Assembly: GCA_947465645.1 (NCBI GenBank)
Contig: CANIBQ010000050.1
Coordinates: 1 to 36,844, forward strand
Length of the DNA: 36,844 nt
Direction of reading: 5' to 3'
Source of the DNA: Acidobacteriota bacterium
Lineage (GTDB): Bacteria; Acidobacteriota; Vicinamibacteria; Vicinamibacterales; UBA2999
Part shown: piece after piece, positions 33,936 to 36,844 of the stretch
How positions within the stretch are numbered: the stretch's first letter is position 1
How the letters are laid out: each line of letters opens with the position of its first letter
The notes under the pieces: generated by a model
Database searches by the model: none
Told to the model about the DNA's origin: nothing
Seen by the model: only the letters and a program-made list of their open reading frames with translations
Program-made: the position numbers and the translations under genes

Positions 33936-36844
33936 TCAGAACCCGTACTTCACGCCGAGTTGAATGATGCGCGGGGAGCCCGCCTGTGTCGTGACGCGGC
34001 CAAACGTCCCGGCGTTGAAATTCGCCTGCCACCCGCCGGCCGTCAGCTCGGTGCCGGGGATGCCCCAGTTGAACGTGTTGAGCACGTTGAACGCCTCGAG
34101 CCGCAGCTCGAGCGTCTGCGTGGCGACGACCTGAATCTGCCGTGAGAGCGAGAGGTCGGCGTTCCAGTAGTTCGGGCCGACCAGCGCATTCCGCATCAGG
34201 TTGCCGAACGTCCCCGGGTCAGGCTGGGAGAATGCCGCGCGGTTGAAATACTGGTTCAGCGTCCGCGGACTCGCATAGTAGTCGTCGCTCACCTGGTTGA
34301 CGCGCTGGTTCCGCTGCCCGTTGAGCGCGTTGTCGCGCCCGGTGATCAGGTCGATGCGGGTCCCCGACTGGATGGTGACGATGCCCGACACGCGCCAGCC
34401 GGACACCAGCAGGCGCATCGGCCCCTCGAGGTCCGGCGATTCGGCGCCGAGGGTCACGCTCCCCAGGTGAGTGCGATCCTGATCGCAGTAGCCCTTGTCG
34501 AACTCGGGATCGTCAGGGTTCGTGTACCCGGCGGCGACCTGGCCGAACGTGGTTGGCGTCTTCGTCCCCATGCAGCGCGACCAGGTGTAATTGCCGTTCA
34601 CGCTGAGGCCGCGCGCCGACCGGCGTTGCACGGACAGCTTCAGGCCCCTGTACTGCTGCCACCCGATGTCATCGTTCAGATCGAGGGTGCCGATGAACTG
34701 CGCCTGCGCCGGGTTCTCCTGGAAGAGGACACGCCGCTGGTTCAGATTGGCATTGGTGGAGCAGACCGGGTACGACCTGCCGTCGCGCAGCGTGCACGGG
34801 CCGAGGCCCATGTAAATGCCGGGGTTCCTCGGCGTCTGTGCCCACAGCCGATCGGAGTAGGAGCCCAGGTAACTCACCGCGGCGCCCCAGTTCTCGCCGA
34901 TCTGCCGCTCCATCGTCACGTTCCAGTTCTGAACGCGCGGAGAGTTGATGGACGGATCCATGCTGCCGAAGGATCCAAACGGCGGGAACGCCACGTTGCG
35001 GTCGGTGACGATCGGATGGGGATCACCGCCGATGTGGCCGTACGGATCGTCCAGCCGTCCCGGCGGATCGGTGATGAGCGAACGGTTGCCGAACGGCGGC
35101 GCCGACGAGTTGATGTTGTGATATTCGCCCGACATGAAGTCGTAGGCGAGCGCATACGACGCGCGCAACGAGGTTCGCGCGTCACCGGTGAGATTCCACG
35201 CCACGCCAACCCGCGGCGAGAAGTTGGTCCACTGCTTGTGCAGCCCTGTCTGTCCGGTCGGGAATCCCTCGTCGCCCGGATACAGCATGCCCGCCGGCGC
35301 GTTCAGGAACACCTTGCTCTTGATGCCGCGCTGGAAATTCTCGTCGTTGAAGATGTACACCGCGTTGTTTTCGACGCTCGTGCCCAGATACGGCTCCCAT
35401 CGCAGCCCCAGGTTCAGCGTCACCCGGTCGGACGCCCGCCAGGTGTCCTGTCCATAGAACCCGACGTAATAGCCGTGCACGGGATTGTTCTGCTGTGCGC
35501 CGTGCTCCACGCTGGTGACGCGGCCAAGGAGCAGATCGGCGAGCGCCAGGCCTGTGGCGCTGCCGTCGAAGAGCCAGATGCCGGCGGCCCGGGACGCCGT
35601 CTGGTAGAGCCCGTTGAAGTACGCGAGGTTGCCCCCGGCCCCGAACTGATGGCGGCCACGCACGAGCGTCACGTCGTCGCCGACCTGGTAAAAGTTGTTC
35701 CGGAGGAACGCGGGGGTCGAGGCGCCGGGCACTTCGAAGGCCGGCAGGACCTGGATCGGCATCACGCCGGGCACATAGGGGTGCAGCTTGATCCCGAGAT
35801 CGGTCGGAGAGAAGAACGGCGGTCCGTACCGGTTCACCGTCGTCCGGTTGTACGCCAGGCGAACGGAGTTGACCATCGCGGACCCAAGCACCCACGTATC
35901 GCCGAGCGTCAGCGCGTGAGCGAGGTTATCGAGGCCCGGATTGCCTGCCTTGAGCACGTTGTCCGATCCGCCCTGGTAGGCCGGCGGCTTCTTGATGAAG
36001 GTCGCCATGTACCGCCCGAACACGGAGTGGTCAGGGGTCACCTGGAAATCGACTCGCCCGACACCCTGCCCCTCGGTGCTGTCGTCGCTCGTTTCGAAGG
36101 TGATCTGGCCGCAGGGATCCGTGGTGGCGGGCAGGCGGCGGGCGAGATTCATCCCCGCGGGACTGAAACGTGCGGGATCGATGCGGTTGTTGACGAATCC
36201 GCCGCCCAGGTTGATCGCCCTGCCGCCGGTGCACGCCGGTGAGGCAATGGCCGTAAAGTCGCCGGCCAGCATCGCGGGCGTCGGGACGAAGGCAATCTGC
36301 CCCGCCGGCCGGAACTTGAGCGCGGTTCCCTGGTAGGCGCCGAAGAAGAACAGTTTGTCGCGCACAACCGGGCCGCCAAGCGTTCCGCCGAACTGATTCC
36401 GCAGCAAGCCGTCGTCCTGGCGTTTGCCGTCCGGTCCGATCCTCGCGAACGGGCTCTTCGCGTTGAGCGAGCGGTGGCGCAGGAACTCGAACGCGTTGCC
36501 GTGAAGCGTGTTGGTGCCCGATTTGGTGATGGCGTTCACCGACGCGGAGGCGTGCATACCGTTCTGCGCGGAGAGGCCGCTCGTGGCGACGCGGAATTCC
36601 TGCAGCGCGTCGGGAAACGGCATCGGCAGGTTCACATTGCTCTGCGGGCTGTTGTGTACGGCGCCGTCCAGCAGGTACCCGACGCCGGTGGGCAACCCGC
36701 CCGCAACGGAGATCGTCACGCCACCAGGGAAGTTCCGGCTGCCGACCGCGCCGGTCTGCACCGCCGCGCCGGCCAGCACGATCAGGTCGGTGACCTGACG
36801 TCCCTGGAGCGGCAGCTCGACGATGCGCTCGTTGTCGATCACCT
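33936..36844 (-). CDS. TonB-dependent receptor with plug domain, N-terminus beyond the window
   Basis: The reading frame is open to the right end of the window, so the N-terminus (probably a signal peptide and a carboxypeptidase-regulatory-like domain) is missing. At least 968 residues are visible: the plug region (RIVELPLQGRQVTDLIVLAG, GYLLDGAVHNSPQSNVNLP, NAITKSGTNTLHGNAFEF), then the beta barrel with YGQDTWRASDRVTLNLGLRW, and the final strand IIQLGVKYGF with terminal Phe. This matches the large Oar-like TonB receptors of Acidobacteria. It takes up an unknown substrate across the outer membrane. No partner lipoprotein or SusD gene is visible. Confidence 0.93.
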   Translation of the reverse strand, partial: VIDNERIVELPLQGRQVTDLIVLAGAAVQTGAVGSRNFPGGVTISVAGGLPTGVGYLLDGAVHNSPQSNVNLPMPFPDALQEFRVATSGLSAQNGMHASASVNAITKSGTNTLHGNAFEFLRHRSLNAKSPFARIGPDGKRQDDGLLRNQFGGTLGGPVVRDKLFFFGAYQGTALKFRPAGQIAFVPTPAMLAGDFTAIASPACTGGRAINLGGGFVNNRIDPARFSPAGMNLARRLPATTDPCGQITFETSDDSTEGQGVGRVDFQVTPDHSVFGRYMATFIKKPPAYQGGSDNVLKAGNPGLDNLAHALTLGDTWVLGSAMVNSVRLAYNRTTVNRYGPPFFSPTDLGIKLHPYVPGVMPIQVLPAFEVPGASTPAFLRNNFYQVGDDVTLVRGRHQFGAGGNLAYFNGLYQTASRAAGIWLFDGSATGLALADLLLGRVTSVEHGAQQNNPVHGYYVGFYGQDTWRASDRVTLNLGLRWEPYLGTSVENNAVYIFNDENFQRGIKSKVFLNAPAGMLYPGDEGFPTGQTGLHKQWTNFSPRVGVAWNLTGDARTSLRASYALAYDFMSGEYHNINSSAPPFGNRSLITDPPGRLDDPYGHIGGDPHPIVTDRNVAFPPFGSFGSMDPSINSPRVQNWNVTMERQIGENWGAAVSYLGSYSDRLWAQTPRNPGIYMGLGPCTLRDGRSYPVCSTNANLNQRRVLFQENPAQAQFIGTLDLNDDIGWQQYRGLKLSVQRRSARGLSVNGNYTWSRCMGTKTPTTFGQVAAGYTNPDDPEFDKGYCDQDRTHLGSVTLGAESPDLEGPMRLLVSGWRVSGIVTIQSGTRIDLITGRDNALNGQRNQRVNQVSDDYYASPRTLNQYFNRAAFSQPDPGTFGNLMRNALVGPNYWNADLSLSRQIQVVATQTLELRLEAFNVLNTFNWGIPGTELTAGGWQANFNAGTFGRVTTQAGSPRIIQLGVKYGF

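Noticed and set aside
34467..36242. 591-residue plus-strand frame
   Set aside because: Antisense shadow of the TonB-dependent receptor; no recognisable domain.

Overview
The window looks like a chromosomal segment of a high-GC, Gram-negative, soil-type bacterium, most likely an acidobacterium of the Vicinamibacteria type. This is inferred from gene style, since no rRNA is present. The clues are two secreted DUF6152-like proteins, each near a 'PDxTGxW' secreted protein, a very large TonB-dependent receptor with a plug domain, many secreted hydrolases and lipoproteins, a long RpoD-like sigma factor and GTG/TTG starts. Almost every long alternative ORF is an antisense shadow caused by high GC.

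Region 1 (1-730) is a junction of mobile-element debris beside an initiator tRNA: the first codons of an IS21-type istA with its terminal repeats, a broken patatin-like gene, the C-terminal tail of a serine recombinase and tRNA-fMet(CAU). Region 2 (836-6615) is core genome: an FtsB/DivIC-like protein, CutA, a DedA membrane protein, a cystathionine gamma-synthase/lyase, a membrane-bound HAMP-SpoIIE phosphatase, and an RNase III with an unusual DUF2007-like N-terminal domain. Region 3 (6647-11092) is a minus-strand histidine-degradation block, hutH then hutU, with an ATPase of odd Walker A sequence overlapping the end of hutU. A promoter and a T-tract hairpin lie between hutH and hutU.

Region 4 (11240-18095) holds purA, a PilZ protein, a two-gene ABC exporter, a solitary degenerate half of an adenylation domain, a GAF protein and a primary-type sigma factor. 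Region 5 (18213-26333) is a run of exported proteins: a Gly/Arg-tailed protein, two sets of DUF6152 plus PDxTGxW proteins, a CHRD lipoprotein, a periplasmic beta-carbonic anhydrase followed by a His/Ala/Pro/Lys-repeat protein, a cyclase-family hydrolase and a tandem pair of lectin-fold-like proteins. Region 6 (26350-36844) has a VKOR-thioredoxin fusion, a repeat-bearing lipoprotein with DUF5666-like and Calx-beta domains, a GreB-type factor with extra tails, an amidohydrolase, a DUF3617-type protein with a probable frameshift, a DacA-like peptidase overlapping a TMTC-like glycosyltransferase, and a TonB-dependent receptor cut by the window end.

I found no phage, CRISPR, defence or biosynthetic cluster. 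The most interesting items are the DUF2007-RNase III fusion with a long hairpin in its leader, the Walker A variant ATPase coupled to hutU, the half adenylation domain, and the carbonic anhydrase/His-repeat pair.
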